From NCBI GenBank assembly GCA_963666825.2, contig OY763044.2:1860001-1924000 (forward strand): 64,000 nt of DNA, given 5' to 3'. Shown piece by piece: positions 43,518 to 51,595 of this stretch. The position numbers and the translations under genes are program-made. The stretch's first letter is position 1. The number at the start of each line of letters is the position of its first letter. The stretch comes from Saccharicrinis sp963666825. Its GTDB lineage: Bacteria; Bacteroidota; Bacteroidia; Bacteroidales; Marinilabiliaceae. A model generated the notes under the pieces. The model was not told the DNA's origin. It did no database searches and worked only from the letters and a program-made list of their open reading frames with translations.

Positions 43518-46500
43518 ATGGATTTTATCATAAAGCGAAAAGTATTAATCAGTATGCTATTTGTTGCACTATCTCTTTTAGGGATAGTATCCTACAAAAG
43601 CTTATCTATTGAATTATATCCTGACACAGAGCTTCCTATGCTTTTTGTTCAAATAGTAGGTCAAACAGAATCTGATCCAAAATACGTTGAACAGGAAGCT
43701 GTAATTCCAATGGAGGGCGTTGTTGGTACTCTTGAAGGTATAGAAAAGGTTGAATCAAGAGTTAATCCGGGCAGAGGAACTATAATTATATACTTAAATA
43801 AAGATGTTGATTTTAAATATGCCTATTTAAAATTAGCAGAAAAGGTACAGGCTTCGCAGGGATTATTACCAGATGATTACACCGCTACCGTTCTTAAAAT
43901 GGATTTGGATGAATTCACAAATCAATTTATGAGTATTCAGGTTTTGGGAACCGGAGGTGTTGATAGAGTACGTGCTCTAACAGATGAAAAAATCGTTGAT
44001 AAACTTGAAAATATTGATGGAGTTGCGGGCATTGAGGTATATGGTGGTCGCGAAAAAAGTGTTGAAATCATCCTAAATGAAGATAGGATAGAGGCTCTGG
44101 GACTAACAATTTCTCAAATAAGGGCAAAGATTTTAAGCAATACCGAATCTAAAACATTTGCAGGCCGCGTTGTTGATCAAGGACAATACATGTTTGTAAA
44201 TGTTGATGGTGAGTATAATGCAATTCGGGATATTGAGAATGTGGTTGTTTCAAGCGAAGGACCTCTATTATTAAAAGATATCGCTCAAATTAACTTTGGC
44301 TATAAAGATGTAACCAGTTACAGTAGGGTAAACTCTAAAGAATCTGTTACTTTAAGTGTTTCGCGTGAAGCTTCTGTAAATCAAATTGAACTCTCAGCTA
44401 AAGTCAAAAAGCAGATTGAAGAACTCAATCATCAATTGGCTTCTGAAGGAATTGAAATTGCAATTACTTCCAATAGTGCTGATACGATGGAAGAAAACAT
44501 TGATCAGATTATTGATTTGGCTTTGGTGGGAAGTATTTTGGCTGTATTTATTCTTTGGATCTTCTTAAAAAATATTCCTCTGGTATCTCTTGTGATGCTG
44601 TCTATACCTATTTCGGTTTTTTCGGCATTCAATTTATTCTATGCTTTTGATATCTCTATCAATACTTTAACTCTTATTGGAATAGCTTTAGCAGTAGGTA
44701 TGCTGATTGACAACAGTATTGTTGTTATGGAGAATATTTACCGGATGGCCACGATTGAAGAGGATAAAGATAAGGCAGTAATAAGAGGGACAAAGGAAGT
44801 TTGGAGGGCTATTTTTGCCGCTACTTTAACAACCATCACAGTATTCCTTCCCTTTGTATTTTCTTCAAATATAATGTTTCGACTAGTCGCTAAAAACATT
44901 AGCGTATCTATAGTTGGAACCTTAGTTATTTCATTGGTTGTAGCTTTGCTATTAATCCCTATGATGACACATGCCATTCTCTCATATGGTAAAAACAAAA
45001 TTCATTTACGATTAAAACGACTTCCCTTACATAACAGATTAATACAGGCATATCTGGTGCTCTTAAAAAATGCTTTACGATTACCTGCCAGAACGATAAA
45101 TGCAGCAGTTGTAGTTTTCTTTTTATCTGTTTTAATTAGTCTGATGGTTAGTATTCAGGTCAGTAAAGAAGTAGAAACGCCTGAGTTTATTGTAAGTGTA
45201 GAACGTCCTTCAGGATCAACTCTTGATGGAACGGATTTAATGGTTAGTGAACTGGAGAAAAGACTTGAATCTATTGCTGAAAAAGATAAAGTAATTAGTC
45301 AGGTATATGAGGAAAAAGCAACGATTACGGTTCAGTTAAAGGAAGATTATAAAAAGGAATCAAACCGTTCTTTGGGCGAAATAAAAGCTGAAATACAAAG
45401 CAAATTATATGGTTATGATGATTCTGAAATCATTCTTGAACAAGGAAGTACAGGCTCTTCAAGTTCAGGTGGAGGTTTTGGCGCCAACCCGGGAATGAAC
45501 CTGATGGGAATGTTTGGTATCGGTCAACAAAGTGAATCAATTGTAATAAAAGGAGAGAACTTTGATAAGATGCTATTATTGGCCAATGATATCAAATATA
45601 TTCTGGAAGATAATATTGAGGATCTGAATTATGCCAGAGTAAGCGCCAGTTCAAATCGACCAGAAGTACATCTTGAGTTTGATCCTGGGTTAATGAGTAT
45701 GTATGGTGTTACTCCACAAAATGTTGTTTCCGAACTTAGTGTTTTCAAAAATGAAGTTAGTTCGGGTGGAGTATTGAAAATTAATAATGATGAATATGAT
45801 ATTGTTATTAAAACAGATAATGCTGAAGAGGAAGAAAGTACTTCTAAATCGTACGAAGATCTGCAAAAACTAAATGTTCAGTCAAGCTCAGGAAGTTTAG
45901 TTGCTTTAAATGATTTTTCAGATATAATTTATGCCTCTGGTCGTCAGGAGATTTTAAGGGTGAATCAACAAAAAGAAATTACAATTACCTATGCGTTTAG
46001 CGAAGATATAAACGATTCTAAGGACTTATTAGAACAGGCAAGGGCAGATGTGGATGATTTGATTGCAGCCGTAAATTTACCTTCAGGAACAGCAATCGAA
46101 GTCATACACGAAGAAGATCAATTTGAAGAGTTTAAGTTTTTAATTGGAACTGCATTTCTTCTCATATTAATGATTCTTGCTTCAGTATTTGAATCTTTTG
46201 TTACTCCATTTGTAATGTTGTTTTCCATTCCATTGGCTGCAATTGGTTCATTTTTAGGCTTAATTTTTACAGGTAATTCATTGTTTAATCTCAATTCATT
46301 AATCGGATTCCTTATTTTACTAGGTATTGTTGTAAACAATGGAATTATATTAATCGACTATTCCAATGTGTTACGCAAACAAGGAATGAGGCACTCACGC
46401 GCACTATTACAAGCCGGAATTTCGCGAGTAAGACCAATATTAATAACAGCTTCTACAACCATTATTGCAATGCTTCCTTTAGCATTAGGAAAATCAGAAT

Positions 46501-48224
46501 ATGTAGGTAGTTTAGGTGCTCCATTTGCCATAACTGTGGTAGGAGGATTGTTGGTGAGTACTCTGCTAACGCTTGTTTTTATTCCAACTTTTAGTTTCGG
46601 ACTGGAAAATGCACTGGGATGGATTCGTCAATTAAACTGGATTTATAAAGGTATTATCTTCGTTTTATGGGCACTGGGAATAGTACTTGTTCAGTTTGTG
46701 TTTGATCATACATTAGTTTGGAAACTTGTTGAGTATTTCTGCTTTATTGTTGGAGTACCGGCCGTCTTGTACTTTGTTTTATATAGTCTAAGAAGAGCCA
46801 GTACATCTTTGATTAAGGCCAATGAATCCATCACAATTCAACTTCAAAACGTTGTTAAGGTTTACGATCGTGATAACAGATTCATAAGGGAATGGAAGAT
46901 GGGGAAAGAGTATGGAACCAGAGAGCGAAATCAAAAAACTTCAAAGGTATACTGGGAAGGCTTAATATGGCAAATACCATTATTTGGATTTATTATTTGG
47001 ATGAACTGGTTTTATTTGGAATCTGGTTTGTGGGCATTTATATACTTATTTACAGGATATTTCATTTTTTTATCCTACCTGGAATACTTACGAAGTTGGC
47101 CGGATATAAATTCATTATGGAAAAAGATATTTGAAGAAAATGGGCTATTAAGTAAAGTATTAATATGGTTCTATCCATTATTAACCATGGGTCTATTTGC
47201 CTATAAATTTGATTCATTAGCTACATCTATTGTTTTAGCAGGATTTTGGTATCTGGGAATTCGAATATTTTATACTGGTCAAAAACTTCAAAAGGAAAAT
47301 ATCAATGTAGAAAGACTCAAAGGTCGTTTTGCTGCAATACGCAGAAACTGGTATATCATGGTCCGATCCATCCCTGTAATTGGAAGTCAAAAACAGCCAT
47401 TCAAAGCATTAAAAGGTATCACATTAACCATGGAAAGCGGTATGATTGGATTACTTGGACCTAATGGTGCCGGAAAAACTACCATCATGCGAATCATCTG
47501 TGGAATTTTGGATCAGAGTTACGGAAAAATATTTGTGAACGGATATGACACCAATAAATACAGAGAGGAATTACAAGGCTTAATCGGTTATTTACCACAG
47601 GAATTTGGTTCTTATGAAAATATGACGTCGTTTGAATTCCTGGATTATATGGCATTGCTAAAAGGCTTAAAAAATAAAGAAGAACGTCATCAAAGGGTTG
47701 AGTATGTATTGAAAGCAGTACATATGTGGGAAAACAAAGACAAAGAAATCGGATCCTTTTCTGGTGGAATGAAACAACGTATTGGTATAGCTCAAATTAT
47801 GCTTCATTTACCTCGTATTTTAGTGGTGGATGAACCTACTGCAGGATTAGATCCACGAGAAAGAATACGGTTCAGAAACTTATTGGTAGAATTAAGTCGT
47901 GACAGAATTGTAATCTTTTCAACCCATATTATCGAAGATATTTCAAGCTCATGTAATATGGTGGCAATAATGCGTAAGGGAGAATTAAAATATTGGGGTG
48001 AACCTAAAGAACTATCCATGATTACACAAGGTAAAGTATGGACTTTTGATGTTCCAGCTTCAGATTTTGAAAGAGTGAATAAGGAATTTCAGGTTGTTCA
48101 CCATATTGGTAGAGAAGGGAAGGTAACTGTAAGAGTTCTGGCAAATGAAAAACCGGTTGAAAATGCACAACCTGTATCATCCAGCTTAGAAGATTCATAT
48201 TTATGGTTGTTAAGAAATAATTAA
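43518..48224 (+). CDS. RND efflux permease fused to an ABC ATPase
   Basis: A single uninterrupted frame of 1568 residues. Residues 1 to about 1030 are a complete HAE-type RND permease: Asp398 in GMLIDNSIVVMENI, periplasmic loops with a Ser/Gly-rich stretch near 645-665, and a last helix near LVSTLLTLVFIPTF. Residues about 1045-1290 hold further membrane helices and a basic cytosolic loop. The C-terminal part is a full ABC ATPase: Walker A GPNGAGKTT (about 1313-1321), Q-loop YLPQEFG, signature SFSGGMKQRIGIAQ (about 1413), Walker B ILVVDEPTAGLDP (about 1433) and STHIIEDIS. The ATPase is a paralogue of the stand-alone ATPase of the operon. An ABC-2 permease follows 22 bases on. Confidence 0.93.
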   Translation: MDFIIKRKVLISMLFVALSLLGIVSYKSLSIELYPDTELPMLFVQIVGQTESDPKYVEQEAVIPMEGVVGTLEGIEKVESRVNPGRGTIIIYLNKDVDFKYAYLKLAEKVQASQGLLPDDYTATVLKMDLDEFTNQFMSIQVLGTGGVDRVRALTDEKIVDKLENIDGVAGIEVYGGREKSVEIILNEDRIEALGLTISQIRAKILSNTESKTFAGRVVDQGQYMFVNVDGEYNAIRDIENVVVSSEGPLLLKDIAQINFGYKDVTSYSRVNSKESVTLSVSREASVNQIELSAKVKKQIEELNHQLASEGIEIAITSNSADTMEENIDQIIDLALVGSILAVFILWIFLKNIPLVSLVMLSIPISVFSAFNLFYAFDISINTLTLIGIALAVGMLIDNSIVVMENIYRMATIEEDKDKAVIRGTKEVWRAIFAATLTTITVFLPFVFSSNIMFRLVAKNISVSIVGTLVISLVVALLLIPMMTHAILSYGKNKIHLRLKRLPLHNRLIQAYLVLLKNALRLPARTINAAVVVFFLSVLISLMVSIQVSKEVETPEFIVSVERPSGSTLDGTDLMVSELEKRLESIAEKDKVISQVYEEKATITVQLKEDYKKESNRSLGEIKAEIQSKLYGYDDSEIILEQGSTGSSSSGGGFGANPGMNLMGMFGIGQQSESIVIKGENFDKMLLLANDIKYILEDNIEDLNYARVSASSNRPEVHLEFDPGLMSMYGVTPQNVVSELSVFKNEVSSGGVLKINNDEYDIVIKTDNAEEEESTSKSYEDLQKLNVQSSSGSLVALNDFSDIIYASGRQEILRVNQQKEITITYAFSEDINDSKDLLEQARADVDDLIAAVNLPSGTAIEVIHEEDQFEEFKFLIGTAFLLILMILASVFESFVTPFVMLFSIPLAAIGSFLGLIFTGNSLFNLNSLIGFLILLGIVVNNGIILIDYSNVLRKQGMRHSRALLQAGISRVRPILITASTTIIAMLPLALGKSEYVGSLGAPFAITVVGGLLVSTLLTLVFIPTFSFGLENALGWIRQLNWIYKGIIFVLWALGIVLVQFVFDHTLVWKLVEYFCFIVGVPAVLYFVLYSLRRASTSLIKANESITIQLQNVVKVYDRDNRFIREWKMGKEYGTRERNQKTSKVYWEGLIWQIPLFGFIIWMNWFYLESGLWAFIYLFTGYFIFLSYLEYLRSWPDINSLWKKIFEENGLLSKVLIWFYPLLTMGLFAYKFDSLATSIVLAGFWYLGIRIFYTGQKLQKENINVERLKGRFAAIRRNWYIMVRSIPVIGSQKQPFKALKGITLTMESGMIGLLGPNGAGKTTIMRIICGILDQSYGKIFVNGYDTNKYREELQGLIGYLPQEFGSYENMTSFEFLDYMALLKGLKNKEERHQRVEYVLKAVHMWENKDKEIGSFSGGMKQRIGIAQIMLHLPRILVVDEPTAGLDPRERIRFRNLLVELSRDRIVIFSTHIIEDISSSCNMVAIMRKGELKYWGEPKELSMITQGKVWTFDVPASDFERVNKEFQVVHHIGREGKVTVRVLANEKPVENAQPVSSSLEDSYLWLLRNN

Positions 48225-48246
48225 CTCCCTTTTTAAATAGTTTTTT

Positions 48247-48939
48247 ATGAATAATTTAGTTCGAATAGTAAAGTATAATCTTAAAATAATATTTGGTAAT
48301 AAATTTATTTATTTCCTTGGTGCTTCAGTTTTATTTTACCTTTTAATTACGGGTATAGCAATGTTTTCTGATAGTACAATTGAAATATCCAGCGCTTATT
48401 ATCAGTTAATATTTCCGGGTATTTTATTGATATTCTTTCCTACCACATTTGGTATTCAGAATGATGAAGATGCAAGAATACTGGAAATCTTATTTGGCAT
48501 TCCTAATTATCGTTATAAGGTATGGTTGATAAGGTTGTTAATCATCTTTATAATGGTGTATTTTATGATCCTTTTATTTGCACTTTTGGATAGTTTCATA
48601 CTTGTTCAAATTCCTGTTTTAGATGTAAGTTTCCATCTTATTTTCGTAATTATCTTTTTCGGAACATTAGGTTTTTTATTTAGCACTATCGTAAAGAATG
48701 GGAATGGATCAGCTGTATTAATGGTAATTGTAGGATTAGGTTTATGGTTTTTGCATGCAATTTTAGGTACATCAAAATGGAATATTTTTATAAATCCTTT
48801 TGATCTGCCTGATGGTGTTAGCGAAATGATTTATAGTACAATCATTTTTCAGAATAAATTAATTGTGATTTCAGCATCTATTGTTGCCATTTTATGGGGT
48901 TTAATTAATTTACAAAGGCGTGAACGCTTCATAAAATAA
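48247..48939 (+). CDS. ABC-2 type permease
   Basis: A 230-residue, very hydrophobic protein with about six membrane helices and short loops. MNNLVRIVKYNLKIIFGNKFIYF is the amphipathic start usual for ABC-2 permeases, and LIFPGILLIFFPTTFGIQNDEDARILEIL contains the coupling-helix region. It follows the RND-ABC fusion by 22 bases and would be the natural membrane partner of the ATPase domain fused there. Last gene of the export operon. The substrate is unknown. Confidence 0.88.
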   Translation: MNNLVRIVKYNLKIIFGNKFIYFLGASVLFYLLITGIAMFSDSTIEISSAYYQLIFPGILLIFFPTTFGIQNDEDARILEILFGIPNYRYKVWLIRLLIIFIMVYFMILLFALLDSFILVQIPVLDVSFHLIFVIIFFGTLGFLFSTIVKNGNGSAVLMVIVGLGLWFLHAILGTSKWNIFINPFDLPDGVSEMIYSTIIFQNKLIVISASIVAILWGLINLQRRERFIK

Positions 48940-48949
48940 AGTTTAGACT

Positions 48950-48957
48950 TATATTTG
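48950..48957 (+). promoter_or_regulatory. -7 promoter element for the pentapeptide-repeat gene
   Basis: TATATTTG matches TAnnTTTG 26 bases before the ATG; no -33 TTG is visible. Confidence 0.35.
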
Positions 48958-48983
48958 GTCCAATATTTTATAAAATAAATTGA

Positions 48984-49544
48984 ATGATTCCTTATATAGC
49001 TTCAGAACAGTTTAATAATCAAAGTGAATTAACAATAGGAGAGTACGAAGATTGTATTTTTACAAACTGCAATTTCTCAGATCAGGATTTTAAATCATTT
49101 GTTTTTTGTGACTGCGAGTTCAAGAACTGTAATTTATCCAATGTAAAATTGAATGATACTGCATTTAGGGATGTTAAATTTTCAAACTGTAAACTAATGG
49201 GCAATCAGTTTGCCGAATGTAATACTTTTTCATTATCGTTTACATTTGATGGTTGTATACTTGACTTCAGTTCATTTTATAAATTAAAAATAAAAAAGAC
49301 GATTTTTAAAAACTGTAGGTTATTACAGACAGACTTTGCTGAAGCTGATTTATCAAACTCAAAATTTATTGATTGCGATTTATCTGGTAGTGTCTTTGAA
49401 AATACAAACCTTACTAAATCAGACTTATCTACTTCTTTTAATTTATCTATAGATCCAGAATCGAATAGCATTAAGAATGCTGTATTCTCAAAACAAAATA
49501 TACTTGGTTTACTTGTTAAGTATAATATTAAGATCGTTGATTAA
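48984..49544 (+). CDS. Pentapeptide-repeat protein
   Basis: A 186-residue protein made almost wholly of A/C(D/N)(L/F)xx repeats, such as CIFTNCNFSDQDFKSFVFCD and ADLSNSKFIDCDLSGSVFEN, with the central Leu/Phe stacked every five residues. It should fold as a right-handed quadrilateral beta-helix. Some members (Qnr, MfpA) mimic DNA and protect gyrase from quinolones; the size is close to Qnr, but this is not enough to claim that function. It has no signal peptide. It sits between the export operon and the arsenic operon, with its own candidate promoter. Confidence 0.88.
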   Translation: MIPYIASEQFNNQSELTIGEYEDCIFTNCNFSDQDFKSFVFCDCEFKNCNLSNVKLNDTAFRDVKFSNCKLMGNQFAECNTFSLSFTFDGCILDFSSFYKLKIKKTIFKNCRLLQTDFAEADLSNSKFIDCDLSGSVFENTNLTKSDLSTSFNLSIDPESNSIKNAVFSKQNILGLLVKYNIKIVD

Positions 49545-49594
49545 ATTCACCTTTTTATAATATCTTAAAGATTGCTTTATTTAATATTAAATTA

Positions 49595-49641
49595 ACGTAT
49601 AAATACGTCATTATGTATTATTACGACGTATATTTGCGTCA
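49595..49641. promoter_or_regulatory. Candidate ArsR operator and promoter
   Basis: ATACGTC (49603-49609) and GACGTAT (49625-49631) form perfect 7-base arms 15 bases apart. Extra ACGTAT (49595) and GCGTC (49637) half-sites flank them. The -7 match TATATTTG (49629-49636) overlaps one arm, as expected of a repressor site; arsR starts at 49654. Confidence 0.5.
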
Positions 49642-49653
49642 AATAAATTCATA

Positions 49654-49992
49654 ATGGTTAAAGCAAAGTCAAACTTATTTAGTGAGGATTTAATTTTGAA
49701 TGCAGAAATGTTTAAAGCTTTATCGCATCCTGCACGCTTAAGAATTCTTCAATATTTATCTGAACAAGAAAATTGTATTACAGGGGATATTTCAGAAGAA
49801 TTGCCTTTAAGTCGAACTACAGTAAATCAGCACATTAAGGAATTAAAAGAAGTTGGTTTAATTAAAGGAACCATTGATGGGGTTAAAACAAAATACTGTC
49901 TGAACTCTTGTAAAATAAAGGAATTAAACACCATATTTCTGGATTTCTTTAAAACTTTAGAAAATGCCAGTAATACAATCATTTGTAAATAA
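49654..49992 (+). CDS. arsR: ArsR-family repressor
   Basis: A 112-residue winged-helix repressor of the ars operon. ALSHPARLRILQYLSEQE and LPLSRTTVNQHIKELKEVGLI form the DNA-binding core. The classical ELCVCDL metal site is replaced by ENCITGDIS, with one Cys (Cys41). Cys82 and Cys86 in YCLNSCK and Cys111 near the end could form an arsenite site placed differently from the E. coli protein, as known for other ArsR lineages. It is the first gene of arsR-arsC-acr3 and is probably autoregulated through the inverted repeat at its promoter. Confidence 0.9.
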   Translation: MVKAKSNLFSEDLILNAEMFKALSHPARLRILQYLSEQENCITGDISEELPLSRTTVNQHIKELKEVGLIKGTIDGVKTKYCLNSCKIKELNTIFLDFFKTLENASNTIICK

Positions 49993-50011
49993 TAAATTAA
50001 AATAAACAAAA

Positions 50012-50437
50012 ATGAAAATTTTAGTATTGTGCACAGGTAATAGTTGCAGAAGCCAAATGGCTCATGGTTTTTTACAATCATTTGATGAAAATATCACAGT
50101 ATGTTCAGCTGGAACTGAAGCATCAGGGAAATTAAATCAAAATGCAGTAAAAGCAATGGCAGAAGCTGGAATTGATATTAGTGGTCATACTTCTGATTCT
50201 GTACAAAAGTATTTAAATGAAGAATGGGATTTCGTAATTACAGTTTGTGGTGGAGCCAATGAATCTTGTCCTGCATTTACAGGAAAAGTAAAGAAAAGAT
50301 TACATATCGGATTCGACGATCCTTCTCACGCTACTGGTACAGAAGAGTTTATTTGGAGTGAATTTATTCGTGTACGTGATGAAATAAAAGAAGGATTCTA
50401 TAAATTTTATACAGAAGAAGTAAAACCTCAGTTATAA
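50012..50437 (+). CDS. arsC: Arsenate reductase, thioredoxin-coupled (LMW-phosphatase type)
   Basis: Reduces arsenate to arsenite for export. The 141-residue protein has the phosphatase loop CTGNSCR with Cys7 as nucleophile and the two resolving cysteines Cys79 and Cys86 in VCGGANESC. Their spacing matches Cys10, Cys82 and Cys89 of the Staphylococcus aureus enzyme, minus three. It is the second gene of the arsenic operon, 19 bases after arsR and 7 bases before acr3. Confidence 0.94.
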   Translation: MKILVLCTGNSCRSQMAHGFLQSFDENITVCSAGTEASGKLNQNAVKAMAEAGIDISGHTSDSVQKYLNEEWDFVITVCGGANESCPAFTGKVKKRLHIGFDDPSHATGTEEFIWSEFIRVRDEIKEGFYKFYTEEVKPQL

Positions 50438-50444
50438 ATTGAAA

Positions 50445-51476
50445 ATGGAAAACACAGAAAAAAGAATCGGCTTTTTTGAAAAGTATCTTTCTTTATGGGT
50501 TATTCTATGTATTGCTGGCGGTATAATCATCGGTAATATTTTTGGAGATACTACTCAAACTATCAGTAAACTTGAGGTGTTTAATGTAAATATCCCGGTT
50601 GCTATTTTAGTTTGGTTTATGATTTATCCAATGATGTTGCAGATTGACTTCTCGAGCATTAAAAATGTGGGTAAACGTCCTAAAGGATTAATTCTAACCA
50701 TAGTAGTTAATTGGTTGATTAAGCCCTTTACTATGGCATTTTTTGCATGGATATTTTTCACTAAAATTTATGCAGCATTTATTACTCCTGAATTAGCGGG
50801 AGAATATATTGCCGGTGCCATTTTATTAGGAGCGGCTCCTTGTACTGCAATGGTTTTTGTTTGGAGTTACCTAACTGATGGAGATCCAAATTATACTTTG
50901 GTTCAGGTATCAGTAAATGATTTAATCATTTTAGTGGCTTTTGTACCTCTTGTTGGTTTATTATTAGGAATAACAAATGTTCAAATACCTTATGATACTC
51001 TTGTAACCAGCGTGATTGTTTTTGTGGTTATTCCTTTATTTGCAGGATTTGTGACAAATAAAGCACTTATAAAAAAATATGGCAATCAATGGTTTACTGA
51101 AGTGTTTTTGGCTAAGTTTAAACCTGTTTCAATCATTGCCTTATTACTTACGTTAGTCCTTCTTTTTGCATTCCAGGGCTCAACAATTATTAATAATCCA
51201 TTTATTATTTTATTAGTAGCCATACCTTTAATCATTCAAACCTATTTTATTTTCTTTATTGCATGGTTTGGAGGTAAAAAACTAAAGCTACCTCATGCTA
51301 TTTGTTCTCCAGCATCTATGATTGGTGCAAGTAACTTTTTTGAGTTAGCAGTAGCTGTAGCAATTGCACTATTTGGTTTACAGTCACCTGCAGCATTGGT
51401 AACTGTTGTAGGTGTGCTTGTTGAAGTACCTGTTATGTTATCGTTAGTTAAATTAGCCAACAAATGGAAATATTAG
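50445..51476 (+). CDS. acr3: ACR3-type arsenite efflux transporter
   Basis: A 343-residue inner membrane carrier with ten hydrophobic helices that exports arsenite by antiport. MMLQIDFSSIKNVGKRPKG, AAPCTAMVFVWSYLTDGDPNYTL with the conserved Cys of helix 4, and PAAICSP-like PHAICSPASMIGASNFFELAVA with the Glu of helix 9 are ACR3 hallmarks. I start at the ATG 50445 (MENTEKRIGFFEKYLS); a TTG six bases upstream is the alternative. It ends the operon and is followed by a strong terminator. Confidence 0.94.
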   Translation: MENTEKRIGFFEKYLSLWVILCIAGGIIIGNIFGDTTQTISKLEVFNVNIPVAILVWFMIYPMMLQIDFSSIKNVGKRPKGLILTIVVNWLIKPFTMAFFAWIFFTKIYAAFITPELAGEYIAGAILLGAAPCTAMVFVWSYLTDGDPNYTLVQVSVNDLIILVAFVPLVGLLLGITNVQIPYDTLVTSVIVFVVIPLFAGFVTNKALIKKYGNQWFTEVFLAKFKPVSIIALLLTLVLLFAFQGSTIINNPFIILLVAIPLIIQTYFIFFIAWFGGKKLKLPHAICSPASMIGASNFFELAVAVAIALFGLQSPAALVTVVGVLVEVPVMLSLVKLANKWKY

Positions 51477-51512
51477 ATTAAGGATAAAAGTTAAAGAAAC
51501 AATAATAAGAAC

Positions 51513-51556
51513 GCCTTGTTTATATAATTCATGATATATAAACAAGGCTTTTTTTT
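51513..51556 (+). terminator. Intrinsic terminator after the arsenic operon
   Basis: GCCTTGTTTATATA and TATATAAACAAGGC form a perfect 14-bp stem with an 8-base loop, followed by eight T. Confidence 0.93.
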
Positions 51557-51566
51557 AGCTATTTAA

Positions 51567-51574
51567 TATATTTG
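51567..51574 (+). promoter_or_regulatory. -7 promoter element for uvrA
   Basis: TATATTTG matches TAnnTTTG 22 bases before the chosen uvrA ATG and lies just after the ars terminator. Confidence 0.4.
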
Positions 51575-51595
51575 TCACCATAATTGATTTGCTAT

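Noticed and set aside
43518..48224. The RND-ABC fusion as an assembly artefact
   Set aside because: The frame is continuous with a long conserved-looking membrane linker and no sign of a lost start or RBS before the ATPase; still, only raw data could exclude an error fully.
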